64,000 bases of DNA from Macrostomum hystrix (Eukaryota > Platyhelminthes > Macrostomidae): contig CATNEN010000025.1 in assembly GCA_950097015.1 (NCBI GenBank), positions 5,942,001 through 6,006,000 of the forward strand, read 5' to 3'. Position 1 is the stretch's first letter. Every line of letters begins with the position of its first letter. Made by a program: the position numbers and the translations under genes. The notes below the pieces were generated by a model, which was not told the origin of the DNA, searched no databases, and was given only the letters and a program-made list of their open reading frames with translations. Shown piece by piece: positions 36,320 through 49,900 of this stretch.

Positions 36320-36324
36320 TGAAT

Positions 36325-36490
36325 CATGGCTAAACCAGCGTTTGAATCATCGCTAAACCAGCGTTTGAATCATAACTAAACCAGAGTTTGAATCATGGCT
36401 AAACCAGCGTTTGAATCATCGCTAAACCAGCGTTTGAATCATAGCTAACCCAGCGTTTGAATCATGGCTAAACCAGAGTTTGAATCATGG
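36325..36490. repeat. 22-bp minisatellite upstream of ADF
   Basis: About seven copies of tttgaatcatggctaaacca plus gcg-type ends. Confidence 0.92.
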
Positions 36491-36659
36491 CAAAAATTTT
36501 CTTTTGTCATTGAATTGAATTCTCGACATTTTGAGTTTGTTATCTCATAACCTCATAATGATATATATTTGTATGATAAAATTTTTGCCTAATATTCATT
36601 TAATTGTTGTTCTCAATTTTCAACAAAAGAAGCTAATATAAAAATTCAACTAGGCAACA

Positions 36660-37005
36660 TTGTCAACTGGGCATCATCATCAATGGGGAGTCATCATCAA
36701 ATGGGGGATCATCGTCAACTGGGGGATCATTGTCAACTGGGGGATCATCGTCAACTGGGGGATCATTGTCAACTGGGGGATCATCGTCAACTGGGGGATC
36801 ATTGTCAACTGGGTGATCATTGTCAACTGGGTGATCATTGTCAACTGGCTGATCATTGTCAACTGGGGGATCATTGTCAACTGGGGGATCATTGTCAACT
36901 GGGGGATCATCGTCAACTGGGGGATCATTGTCAACTGGGGGATCATTGTCAACTGAGGGATCATTGTCAACTGGGGGATCATTGTCAACTGGGTGATCAT
37001 TGTAG
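36660..37005. repeat. 18-bp minisatellite upstream of ADF
   Basis: The unit is gggatcattgtcaactgg with cgtcaact and tgatcatt variants, about 19 copies. Open frames on both strands are spurious. Confidence 0.95.
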
Positions 37006-37101
37006 CTAAAAAAGCTGAAAATAGAGCTGCTAAAAAGTATATACAAGACGAATTAAAAATATTTCTGCTCCCCGAAGTGGGGCAAAACATGCTAGTTTTT
37101 A

Positions 37102-37149
37102 GTTCTGAAATCTAGAATTCATAAAGTTTATCAAGATAATTATCTAGTT
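37102..37149. repeat. 48-bp direct repeat, distal copy
   Basis: Second copy of the segment at 36276-36319. Both ADF-upstream arrays lie between the two copies. Confidence 0.88.
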
Positions 37150-39612
37150 GCTAGAGCTTTCAAGTTTTAATTAAGTTAATTTAAGTGAGTACTTAATCTA
37201 ATAAGTATTTAAAAAGTAGTTAAAAACTAATTAGCTGAACAAATAAACTTAATAGCTAGTGAATTTATAGCTACCTATCTGGAAGTATACTACAATCAGG
37301 AACATTTAGTTTTTTTAGTATATTGAAAATAAGTTCAGATAAACTTTAACAATTGCCTAAGAATATGTTGCTTTAAGAAATAAGATATGAATTTGAAACT
37401 TTTTTACTCATCCTAGATTACTTAACCCTAATGTTTGAAGTTTGAAGCCAATTGTGAAACCCAAATTATTTTATAAGATAAAAGTACAAGAAGCTCCATA
37501 ATTGGTCATTAATGCCAGTGGTAACCATCATACACTAAACACGTTTATGTTCTACATTCAACAATTTTTAACACCACAATTTATTTTATTCTCACTGACT
37601 TCATAAAATACTTTAAATGTAAATAATTCAATTATTTTTAGCCATAATGTACATAATTTTTTAAAAGTAAAAATAAAATAATGGATTAAAAAGTTAAAAT
37701 CCCCTAAAATAAATTAACTTTTACCACCTTAAAAATAAAGCAGAACTAAAAACTGAGTTGAAATGCGTGCACATTTAAAGCCAGGATAACCAAGTAAATA
37801 TATAATTAAAACCAAATATAATCTTTTTACTAAATAAACTTAAAAACCAGCCAAAAGGCATCCCACAATACAATGAAATAGGTATAAGTTATAGTTATAG
37901 ATATACTTAGTATGGAGACAAAAGTAATGTTATATAATTTTGATTAATGAACTGACACTGCAGCTTAACTAATCTAATTTTGATGGCAAAGTTATATTAT
38001 AGTATACTAACTACAGCAGGAGTAAACCAATCATGTCAGTTATGATTCTGTTTTACTGATTTGGTTTCTTGTTTTTCTGATATGTAAAATTCTATAATGC
38101 ATGGCATATTTATATATAATAGATTAAGATTTTAGTTCTAAATCTGATAAAATAATGTTTTAATGTTTCAATTGCACTTTGTATTGTAATTATGTTAACA
38201 CAGAAACACTAACTGTAACTAGATTAGTAAATAGGGATTAGATGCATTTCAGCACAAACATTTTGATAAGTCTATGATTCTCTATATATTTAATTTTTTG
38301 TAGCCAATGCTAGGGGCTCCAGTGAGAAATTAAAAATTAAAAAATCCATATTTTTGGTTTTCTTGTGTTCCAGATCTTGCATGTCTGAGTTAAAAGACAC
38401 CTCACTCATCAAAATTGGTAAAGTAATAAAAAAGTTATGATAATTTTTGATCAACATTTTAGTTGGTTTTGTAATTATGTATTTTCCAATAAGGGGCTGT
38501 GATCCAGACCCAGATGACCGGATAGATTTTACTTGGAAAACATAACAATTGCAATACTTTTTTATTTTTTTACTGGATTTTAAAGATTCCAAAAGCATAT
38601 ACTTGAAGTTCATTTTTTGTTATCTACACTATGGAATATATATACCTTATATTAAAACTCAGTATTAAAGTATTAAATTTTGATTTTACATTGAATAGGA
38701 TTACTATGCTGACAAGACGTGTTTATTTGTTTACAATATAAAACTCTTATGGCTTTAAAGAAGTGGCAAAGCTGTGCCTATTCCATAGCTTAACAAATAG
38801 ACATTGCATAGACATCAATTTACTATTTACAGTCAATTGCAAAAGCCATCTGAAATGTGTCAAGGGGGTATATTAAAGAAACATTTTCCAGGAGATTCCG
38901 CTAAAAGAAAATAAAAAGGTTTGAGTATATCATATTCTACATAAAATTCTACGTAAAATTTCAATGGGATACACTTGGAAAACACAAAAAACAATGATTG
39001 AAAAAAAGAAAAAGAAAATTTCAACCAAAAAATTTGCAAAGTAAAAAACTGTCTTTTACTAAAAAAGAATTGTTAATATAGATTTTTATATCCTCTTTCT
39101 TAATTTTTAATTTGTTTATTTCAGTATCAATGCATTAGTAAAGTTTCTAGGTTCTACGTAAGTAGTTTTTTCTAAATTTGGATCACAAGGCGAATACTTA
39201 AAAAAAATTACAAATTTTGGCAATGTGTAACTTTTTTGTTTCTGCACTAATTATAGTATATAAACACTTGTTGTAAAGTAAATTTTATCTTCTTTCCATT
39301 GATAGTAGGCTTTATTTTCCTAACATAAAATGTTCTTTTTTCATCAGAACATAACATTGTTCTTTATCTTTTTTTCTTTTTCCCATTTTTTTGCTCACTA
39401 GAGTCCCTACCAATGCAATTTATTCCTAATGCAATATCCTTTAAGACTTAATATCTATTAAACTATTTCAAAACCAAGTCTTCTAAGAATTGTGGCTACT
39501 AAAGTTATAATCAATAACCTATTCATCAATTTCAATACATAGCAACTTAAATGAAGCTTGATTCATTGGGTTTATCCAACAGAGCAGCTAGAGGCTCTAC
39601 CATAGGTTTTTG
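37150..39612. other. AT-rich intergenic, no gene seen
   Basis: About 2.5 kb of very AT-rich unique DNA. A 107-codon minus-strand frame at 38290-38613 has AT-driven composition and no family resemblance, so I do not call it. Confidence 0.5.
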
Positions 39613-40038
39613 TGGATCCTAGACACTTTGTCATCTTACAACTTTGTCATCCACTTGTTGGAAGGTAGGACACTTTGTCATCCAGCCAATTGGCATGCTT
39701 AAAAGTTTGGTCAGTTTGTCATCTACTACTAACAAGCAATCAAGTTTGTCATCAATAAAGTGAGGGTGGGGTGGTGGGGCAGAGGTGTGAACACACTTCA
39801 CACTCTAAATTGTCAAAAAGAGGTCTCAAAACTGATTTTATTATAAGAGTTAAAAGATAGGTGCCAACACAATGTGAGGAGGTGGGGAGGGTGGTTCTAT
39901 TCTAACTTTGAAAGTTTTTGTTTTATAGATAACGAAGTGTCCACAAGTCTAAGTCTCTTCGTCATCCACCCTCTGAGATATTGGACAGATCATCATCTTG
40001 ATGACGAAGTTGTAAGATGACGAATTGTCCAGGTACCA
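39613..40038. mobile_element. MITE-like element with terminal inverted repeats of about 39 bp
   Basis: The left end tggatcctagacactttgtc continues to atcttacaactttgtcatc. It matches the reverse complement of the right end (tggtacctggacaattcgtc then atcttacaacttcgtcatc) with only a few mismatches. Further tttgtcatc words occur inside. The flanks gtttttg and gttttttg could be target-site duplications. It has no open reading frame, so it is non-autonomous. Confidence 0.75.
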
Positions 40039-40651
40039 GTTTTTTGTATTACTAAATTCAAATTCAAATTACTAAAAAGTGAATGTTTGTTTAAATCCTT
40101 AATTTAAATGTGAAAATTAAAGTTTTCATAATGCAGCAAATTTATCATATTGACCACATGGTTACAACAAAGCAATCCCCACCGTAAATGCTGTATTGAA
40201 AAGCACTGACTGGTACTTAAATGCCTGGTAGGGCCTGGGGCCTACTAAACTGCATGCAGCTGGAAATAGACACTAGCTACAGGCTACAGCCTACAGCTAA
40301 GTCAGGCCTAGACATATCTGTATAAATAGCTTAGCTATGGGGTATCGAATATGTATAATTTTATGAGTCAATATTATAAAAACATTTTTTAATGCAAGTA
40401 GGCATAAAAAAACTAAAATGTGCACTTTGCATTTTGTAATAATAAAAAATTATAAATAAAGAAAAATAATGTTCCAATATGACATGTGCCATAGATTTGA
40501 TATGGGTCAATTCACTGGCAAAATTTGTCAGTGCATATTCGACAATTTAACTGTTGGTTGTTGATGCGGACAATTTGAACCCCTGCGTTCCTCTGACAAT
40601 TCGACTCCCAACAAAATGACTGTGCACAAAATGAATGTTTGGCCAAAAATA

Positions 40652-40684
<33 letters not shown>

Positions 40685-42389
40685 AGATTAAATATTATTC
40701 GCTAATCATTAACACTAGTGCAGACTGCAGCATTCGCGCATAGTCCCTTCAATTGCAATTTCCAGGAGCTCTTCGCGTACAATTTAATGAAATGGCGTTA
40801 GATCAAATGTTTTAAATAGGCGCGAATGAGCGTGAAAGGGGCGTCAAATAACGAGGTTAATGGGAATATTGATAGCAGCTGAGGGTAGATTCGATTTATA
40901 GGAGTCGTATGCGTAGTATATTAATTTTAATGATAAAATAAACACAGATTTTGACCACATAAATGAGTGAAAAAGTGATTAGTGAGCATACAAAAGAAAT
41001 GTTCATTTTTTAGATTTAGGCCACGACGAATATTTCGGTACGAAATATTTACTAGACCTAAAATGCAAAAGCCCCGCAGCAAGTCGGTAAGTCGCTGCGA
41101 CGTCGCCTTGTCGTCGCTATTAGTCGCCATAGACGCGTTGCAATAAATAAAACTAAAATTACAGTTGCTCAATTCGCCATACTTTTATCTAGACCGCGAT
41201 ATGAGGACGAGTAAACGCGGAATGTATTATGATTGTCTTTAGCTTGTTGGATGCTGATTGACGCATATGTTTTGGCGATCGACACAACGTTTGGAGATTT
41301 TCCTTGTCATCCATTTTAAGTGAGATCAACATGATACCTTTTTTTCAAATGCGCTACATCTAGCTTGAATGACAAATAACTTCAACTAATCGAAGTTAAA
41401 CAAATTTGTTGCTTATGTATTAGAAGTTTATAATCAGCTCGAAGTAATATGGACACAGTTATAAAAAGCCTTTCTTACTTGAAATTAAAACTTCTAAATC
41501 TCAATACTATGCATATATGCTTATATATAATTCCATTGCTGCGGTTAGTGAGACTAGTAACATATTACACGCATCTCGTCTTTCATTCAACGCAAAGGGG
41601 TACGTAAAAAATATTATTTTAGTTTTTAGCCTTAACATTCAGTACTGAAAGTAGTCCGCATACGCAACATGGCAAACTGGTATAGTGTACTTGTACATGG
41701 CAACACCTATACAGTTAATAGAAATTTCAATAGAGTAATATAAGCCATACGAGCTAAATTGTATGGATAAACGCGCTGCATTGCTAAAGTCCGTAGTGAA
41801 GGTTTTACGTTTCGACAAAACTTATGTAAAGGATAAAAAATCAATAGTCTCCTAAAATCTTTGTTAATATATCATAATAGCTAAACATCTAAATATGAAT
41901 GTGGTCGATCATTAAGGACGAAAACTTGTTTGAAATTTGTCGGAACTTAAATAAAAGCCAAAAACGCAAATCGCTGAAACAATAAACAAGCTTTGAAAAA
42001 AAGAAATTGCGTCGAAATCAAACAAGTATACATTTTTTCTGGAAGCGCTGTTACATTATTGAAAGGTGCTCAGAACCACAATTGGTTAAGAGTACCGTAA
42101 TATATTGTTAAAGAAAAAAATAAATCCGTGAATGAGGACTCAACAAAGAGAATGACTTTTTAATTGGCTGTATGTCAACCACATGATGTGGGTTATGATT
42201 AATCGCAACGCTAAATGACGGGTTTTCCTATAGATGAGTGTATCTAAAAATAGCAACAACTCCAAATCACCCCGTGTTGGTCCAATCATACTCCGACACA
42301 AAGGATCGACCAATAGAAAGCTGACAAGCTGATTTTATAGAAATTTAGTTTCGCTGTTTAAGAATCGCATACATACAGAGAAAATAATG
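40039..42389. other. AT-rich intergenic, no firm gene
   Basis: It contains a (ta)n run at 40648-40678. A minus-strand stretch at about 41049-41129 opens MATNSDDKATSQRLTDLLRG with GC-rich codons and could be an orphan first exon, but no partner exon was found. Confidence 0.4.
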
Positions 42390-45060
42390 TCAACCAGTTA
42401 ACAGATAGAAGCACCAGTAGCATAGGTTAAACAAGACAAACAGAGACGGGAAGGCTAACCTAGAATATTTGTCAATCTTGTTCACATCCTTGATGCGCGG
42501 CATTCGCGCCCGAAGCTGCAGCGCCCGCTGGCGCAGATGCTGCCCGATGGCTGCTGCGGCGGCAGACCGCTGATGCTGATAATGCCGCTTGTCGTAAACG
42601 CTGTAGCCGCCGCCGCCAAGGCTGCCTGCAGTGACTCGACGATGTCGAAGATGACTTCGGCCGATGCCGAATCCACCAATGCTGACGCCGCCGACGCCGC
42701 TGCTGCCTCCGACGCCGCCGGATGACAAATAGCAGCTGGGCCGGCTAATATAGGGCACGTGTGGGCTCATTGGATAAACTGGAACAGCGGACGGTGGCAC
42801 GGCCTGCGGGCAGGACTGAATGCTCGTCTCCTCTTCTCGACTCTCATCTCCGCTTGTCTGGTTCTGCTGCTGCTGCTGCTGCTCATGCTCCTGATCCTGA
42901 AGCTCCTGCGGCTCCCCAGATTGTCTTCGCTGCTGTTGGAGTTGCTGATTTAGTCGACGAATTCGGAGTCCGATGATCGGCGACATGCGCTGATCGTTCA
43001 GGTCCGTGCCAGGGTGCTTCAGGATGAATTCGCAGAATTTTTTTCATAAGCTATAGCCACAAACTTCACTGAATCATTAGCTAACCGGAGTGATTAGTCT
43101 ACCCTGAGTCATTTGTGTCTACCCTGAATCATAAGTCTACCCTGAATCATAAGTCTACCCTGAATCATTAACTTCCCTGAGTCATAGGTCTAAACTTAGT
43201 TTATTAGTCTACCCTGAGTCATTAGTCTACCCTGAGTCATTAGTCTACCCTGAGTCATTAGTTTACACTGAGTCATTAGTCTACCCTGAGTCATTAGTCT
43301 ACCCTGAGTCGAGTGATTAGTCTACCCTGAGTCATTAGTCTACCCTGAGTCGAGTGATTAGTCTACCCTGAGTCATTAGTCTACCCTGAGTCATTAGTTT
43401 ACACTGAGTCATTAGTCTACCCTGAGTCATTAGTCTACCCTGAGTCGAGTCATTAGTCTACCCTGAGTCATTAGTCTACCCTGAGTCATTAGTCTACACT
43501 GAGTCATTAGTCTACCCTGAGTCATTAGTCTACCCTGAGTCATTAGTCTACCCTGAGTCATTAGTCTACCCTGAGTCATTAGTTTACACTGAATCATTAG
43601 TCTACACTGAGTCGAGTCATTGGTCTACCCTGAGTCAGCAGCCAAGCAGCGTCAGTCGAGGCCTCACCGAGTTTGCCATCATCTCACCGGAGCAGTTACC
43701 CCGATGGCCCAGATTCGGTCCGGAGTCCCTCAATCGCTTAGCCTTTCGCTTGGCCCTGGCGCCCCAGTAAGTATAATTAACCATTGCGTACTCCAGTAGG
43801 GCGGCGAACACAAACACAAAGCACATTACGAGATAAATGTCTATGGCTTTAACGTAGCTGATGCGAGGTAGGGAAGATCGTACTCCTGTGCTAATTGTAG
43901 TCATGGTCAGCACAGTTGTTATGCCTGCGTTAAACAATGCCAATTCACATTATATTTTACTTTGACAGAAGACATTATCCAAAATAACTACTTGCAGTAG
44001 TTTTTTGAGTAAAATATTTTCAAGAAAGCTACGAATGCTTACCAAGAGCCACTCGAGCCGATGTAGCCTCGTGATTGATCCAGAACGACACCCACGACAG
44101 CATGACAATCAGAATCGACGGCAGGTAGGTTTGAAATACGAAGAAGCCGACATTTCTACGCAGTCGAAATATCAACGACAATCTCTGGTATGAGCCTGTC
44201 AAAGAGTTGAAAAAATGTAGGTCTTCTTATACCAAAGTTTGTTTGTAACAGTTTGTTATCATAAAGCTAACGAGATTAGTACGTCGTATAGCCAATTAAA
44301 ACTCGCGGAGGCATGAGGGTTTTAAAACATATGTCCGAAAGCCACTCTATCCGTGCAGAGATGGCAGCCAATCAGAACTGGTTCGGGGGTGGTTGGTCAA
44401 TGTTGCCTCTATCTTAAACTCTCTTACCCTTGCCGAGGTGGCAGCCAATCAGAACTGGCTGGAGGGAGGTGGGTCTCTCAACTTCTAACCTGCGTTTCCT
44501 ACTACCAGCTATACTTCCCAGCCCTCCTAAAGAAAGAATAATGGCTAGAGGAAAAAAATTGAAGACTTAAATCCTTAAAATGGGATATTTGAAGTGCAAG
44601 AAACGCCCCCCAGTTGTCGCTGCAAAAATGTAAAGACAATCTTCTCTCATTCCATCCATTCTCTATGTGCGACCTCATTTGCATTTCACCGTGTTTGTCA
44701 GTCTTGAAACTTTGACGCGGTATTAGAGAGACAAATACCATAGCAGATTGCTCGTTCTTGAGGCTATTTATAGAGTTGCCCATAGAGAAGACTGAGAAAC
44801 ACAAGAAGTCTTGGCCTGTCACGCACTCCTTACAGTTCTCCTATCCGTTTTGTTGGCGAATAAAACAAAAAAACATATCTTTCACAGCTCGCGCCTTTTC
44901 CCACAGTGGAGGAAGAAGAACGAATCCAGAATATATAGGAGACAGCAGCAACAGCAGCAGCAGCAACAGCTATGCAAGATATGCAGCAAAAAATATGTGA
45001 GAAAATATTCCCTGCATTCGGAAAATGGACTGGCTGTTGTCTCCTTCAAAGTCAGACACT

Positions 45061-45093
<33 letters not shown>

Positions 45094-46838
45094 GCAATTA
45101 GCGTTGGAAAGTCTGTGAAAGCCAAGAGCCCATACTTTTGAAAGCTAGTCCAAGCCAATGATGAAGCCAGAAGCGGAACCCCGGGTGGCCAATTTAAAGT
45201 TTAGGCCTTCCAAAGATTATCGCCGGATATATTGTTTCCGCTGAATTGCGTCTGATAGCGCTGGTGGGCGTGTTTTAATTTAGATCGAATAGATTGGCAT
45301 TGGCGGTCAGTCTCGGCTTCACTGGTCAAGAATGAGATTGAGATTGGCCTACATTAACATCATTTGCGGCGTCTCGTTCTCGAAGATGGTCACTAACTCA
45401 TTCTGAAGGTCACTCATATTTCCTCTATAGTCACTGATAACGTCACTCTAATTCACTTTTAAGGTCACTCTCACTCACTCACATTTCCTCTCTAGTCACT
45501 GATAATGTCACTCTAATTCACTTTTAAGGTCACTCTTACTCCCTCACATTTCCTCTATAGTCACTGATAATGTCACTCTAATTCACTTTTAAGGTCACTC
45601 TTACTCACTCACATTTCCTCTATAGTCACTGATAATGTCACTCTAATTCACTTTTAAGGTCACTCTCACTCACTCACATTTCCTCTCTAGTCACTGATAA
45701 TGTCACTCTAGTTCAATTTTAAGGTCACTCTCACTCACTCACATTTCCTCTCTAGTCACTGATAATGTCACTCTAATTCACTTTTAAGGTCACTCTCACT
45801 CACTCACATTTCCTCTCTAGTTACTCTCACCGACAGTCTCATGTCTCAACGTCAATTGACAATCACATATTTTCTTAGAGTCTTTGACCTATCATAATGT
45901 ACTTGCTAAGGTTTTACACAATTGAGCTCTCTCTCTCTTTCTATCGATTTTTATCATCACTTAAAACTTTATATATATGCACAGCCTATCGCGCCAAATA
46001 AAATTAGTTTTTTTCTGCCCTGACAAAGAATTTTTAACTCGAAATATCGGCAAAATTAAACTAATAGTCTGCGCTTTTTATTTACCGTGTCTGTGCCTGG
46101 GAATGGAGGCGTTCTCCTCTCTCTCCCTTTCTCTCCCTCTCTCTTACTCTCTCTTATTCTCATTCTCTCTCACTCTCACTCACTCTCTCACTCTCTTGAG
46201 TTGCGGGGCGCTGCCGAATCGATTACGATATGTTGAGATTGAAAGCTGGATTTGAACAAGCGCCTATAGCCAATGGCTAGAGCGCTAGGCTAGACTCTAC
46301 TGATGAGCTCCAATAAGAGCGAAACGCGTCTGGAGTTACCTTGGTTCGAATCCGGATTTCAAATTTTTCGATACATATCGGAATCGATTCCAACATTAGA
46401 TTTTTGAAATTCATTGGGTAGTGTCCTCTCTCCTCTCTCCCGCTCCCTCTCTCCCTCTCTCCCTCTCTCTTATCAGGCGCCGTCGGATAAGTACTTCTTT
46501 TTCGCAGCTGATAAGTGCAAATCGGCTGCAGTTATCGAATTACTTTGCGTGCACTCGGGATTGGGTCGGGGCCGGCAGTGCAAAATAACACCAACCCGGA
46601 GCTCCCCAAACAGATGCGAAACAAACCTTTGGGCTGACTCACTGAGGAGCTTTACAATGCACTGGCAGATCGAGTTACAAAATGTATGTAAAAATTGACT
46701 TGCCGCTAGGGAAATGGGATGTTTGTAGTGGGATAACACTGTAGCTTTGCTTCTAGCTTGCTGCCTTTTCTAAGCTGGCTTGGTTTCTTTTAGTTTCTGT
46801 ACCATTTACCCATGCGAATTCAAATTATTGACTGGTCC

Positions 46839-46925
<87 letters not shown>

Positions 46926-49900
46926 GGTTTGCCAGCCAATCCAACAGTCGGCAGAATCAATCGAACAGACGGGGGCCCAGAAATTGAGGCGATTCGGCTT
47001 CTAGGCACGACCTGAAGTCCCCCCCTACTTTGAATTTCTCCGCTTCGTTCTCCCCGCGTTCTCAAAGCCTCGGCAATAAATCCTCACCAGTGCTTCCAAG
47101 GCCGACCCGGAGCTATAATCCCACAACAGTGCCTCAGCCAGTCCCACTCTCGCTCCCCCCCAACCCGAAGCCAAGATTCAACATCCCATGGGGAGGCGGA
47201 AAGGACTGGCAAGATGCCGCCCCCCTGGCTCTATACTTTGCCCAGCGTTAGTCTCTCCGAGCTAGACCCAGCCTGTCAGGCAAATCGGGAGGGAAGATGC
47301 GCGGGATCTGGGATTTGGGATCTGGGATCGCTAATGGAAGTGTCCGTATTTTTTTCAACCGCCTAGTGCTTCCTCTCCTGCGTCTCCCTAAGTCCCACAT
47401 CCCCTGATTTGCTAGCCTTATTGGCGGCTGAGATTCTCTCTCTGCACTCGCCGGATGCATCATTTGGAAGGCCTCAAATATATTTATGCATGCTGTTTGA
47501 GGCCAACAGATCCGAAAAAACGGCAAGTAAAAAGCTAAAGAAAGTTCTTTTGATAAAAAATCGGTTTCAATTTTGCATTTTCTATCCAGTTCAAGAAATT
47601 ATGCAGCTAGCCCAAACTGCCTTGAATGATCGACGGTTTATGACCCTGAAATTGAATTGCAGATCAAGAATAAGAAGAAATCGATTTGAAAAAAAACTGT
47701 GACATAGCGAAATTTTTGTTTGTACTTTAGAAGGCAAATCGTGATTTCTGTTTGTTGTTACGCAGGAACTTATATTTTAGAGGCAGGACATTTTCACCTG
47801 TAGATAGCGATATAGTCGTAGATGTGACTTCGAAATGCTCCAATGTGAATTGAGGCATTTTCACACGATCGGCGCCGTCAACACCGGATGGGCCGTCCTT
47901 CCATCGCATTGTCACGTCCTCCGTGGGATAGCCGTCTGAATGGGATTTTTAATTTGAGTCGGATTACTCATGCCATAGAAATAATCGAAAAGATATACAA
48001 TTCATGTAAATAACATTTTCTATAAGGAAATGCAGTTTTTTACTTTTTTGCTTATCGCAGAGTGGATGTCATGGAGTGAGGTGGATGTAATGGAGTGAGG
48101 CGGTTGTCATGGAGTGAGGCGGTTGTCATGGAGTGGGGTGGTTGTCATGGAGTGAGGTGGTTGTCATGGAGTGAGGTGGTTGTCATGGAGTGAGGTGGTT
48201 GTCATGGAGTGATCATGGAGTGAGGTGGTTGTCATGGAGTGATCATGGAGTGAGGTGGTTGTCATGGAGTGATCATGGAGTGAGGTGGTTGTCATGGAGT
48301 GATCATGGAGTGAGGTGGTTGTCATGGAGTGAGGTGGATGTCGAAGAGTGAAGGAGGTTGTTGCGGAGAAAGGTATGCTACAAGATTTCATTAATAGTTA
48401 ATAGCTAAAACTACGAGTACTTTAAGAGACAGCTAACAATACAACACAAAAAATATTTTGCAATCGAAACTTACAGCTTTCAATCTCAACAGTGCAATTC
48501 TGCACATCCAGCGGATAATAGTGCAAGTCCATCATGCAAGCCAGGGTTGTTGTAAAACTGTAATTTCGAAATGTTTAGAAGCAAAATTTTATCGATAAAA
48601 TTGAACTAATCGGAAATTACGATCGTAAAACCACAAAACAGGCACTTCGATCCGTCCATCAGCTCACTCAGCCAGTCACCTTACTCCGCTAGCCTCACTC
48701 CGCTTGCCACCTCCCTCCCCCAGCCTCCTCACTCCGCCAGCCAACTCACTCCACCAGCCACCTCACTCTGCCAGCCACCTCCCTCTGCCAGCCACCTCAC
48801 TCCGCCAGCCAACTCACTCCACCAGCCACCTCACTCTGCCAGCCACCTCCCTCTGCCAGCCACCTCCCTCTGCCAGCCACCTCACTCCGCCAGCGACCTC
48901 ACCCCGACAAATATCCAAAGGTTAAACTGACCGCATTCCGTAGATAATCTGGCCGTCGCCGTACAATCGCACCATTTTGTTCTGCTCGGTGACATCGTGC
49001 AAAAAGGAATGCTTATCGTTGGCGATGAAGGTGTCCGGAACCCAAATCTTGCTAGCAAATTCTCCAGTTAGGGTCATTGATTTATTTGCATTGCGAGGAT
49101 CGAAAGCCAAGCGATTGTCTGTCCAGTACTGGTTCAGGTACATTGTTATTGTGTAGTCCTGTAGAGTAAATCATAAATATTACTTATATAGTTAGTGCTA
49201 TATATTTTCTTCATACTTGTCTCGTATCAATCACTAAGGAGACGAAACAGACGTTACAGTGAAGGCAGTAAATAGATTTTCTCAATTCATCATTTTAATC
49301 AGGTCTAGGATTCAATGGTTCCGTTAAAAACACGGCTCTAATACGTATTGACAGTCAAGTCTGGCTCTAACCTGACAGACAACTATCCACCAGCAATTAA
49401 TCCCAGAATTGGAAAACTAAATGAGTCTACCAACCACTTCTGCCCTTTTTAACTTGCTCCCTACACCCTTCAGTCTCCATTCTCCAAACCCTTCATTCTC
49501 CACCCTTCATTCTCCACTCTCCCCTACATTCAGTCTCCACTCTCCGCTCCCTTCATTCTCCACTCTGCATCTGCCCTCCCTTCATTATCCGCTCTCCCCT
49601 CCCTTCATTATCCGCTCTCCCCTCCCTTCATTATCCGCTCTCCCCTCCCTTCATTATCCGCTCTCCCCTCCCTTCATTATCCGCTCTCCCCTCCCTTCAT
49701 TATCCGCTCTCCCCTCCCTTCATTATCCGCTCTCCCCTCCCTTCATTATCCGCTCTCCCCTCCCTTCATTATCCGCTCTCCCCTCCCTTCATTATCCGCT
49801 CTCCCCTCCCTTCATTATCCGCTCTCCCCTCCCTTCATTATCCGCTCTCCCCTCCCTTCATTATCCGCTCTCCCCTCCCTTCATTATCCGCTCTCCCCTC

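Noticed and set aside
38290-38613. 107-codon minus-strand frame
   Set aside because: AT-driven composition, no splice context and no family likeness.
40927-41172. Possible orphan first exon (MATNSDDKATSQ...)
   Set aside because: The first 25 codons look coding, but no partner exon or gene was found, so it is only mentioned in the intergenic entry.
46258-46353. Intact tRNA gene
   Set aside because: The central part is a hammerhead and the T-stem pairs poorly; part of the B box also belongs to the inverted arm.
47030-47251. Proline-rich 73-codon frame in receptor intron 5
   Set aside because: No domain and no splice support; chance frame in GC-richer DNA.
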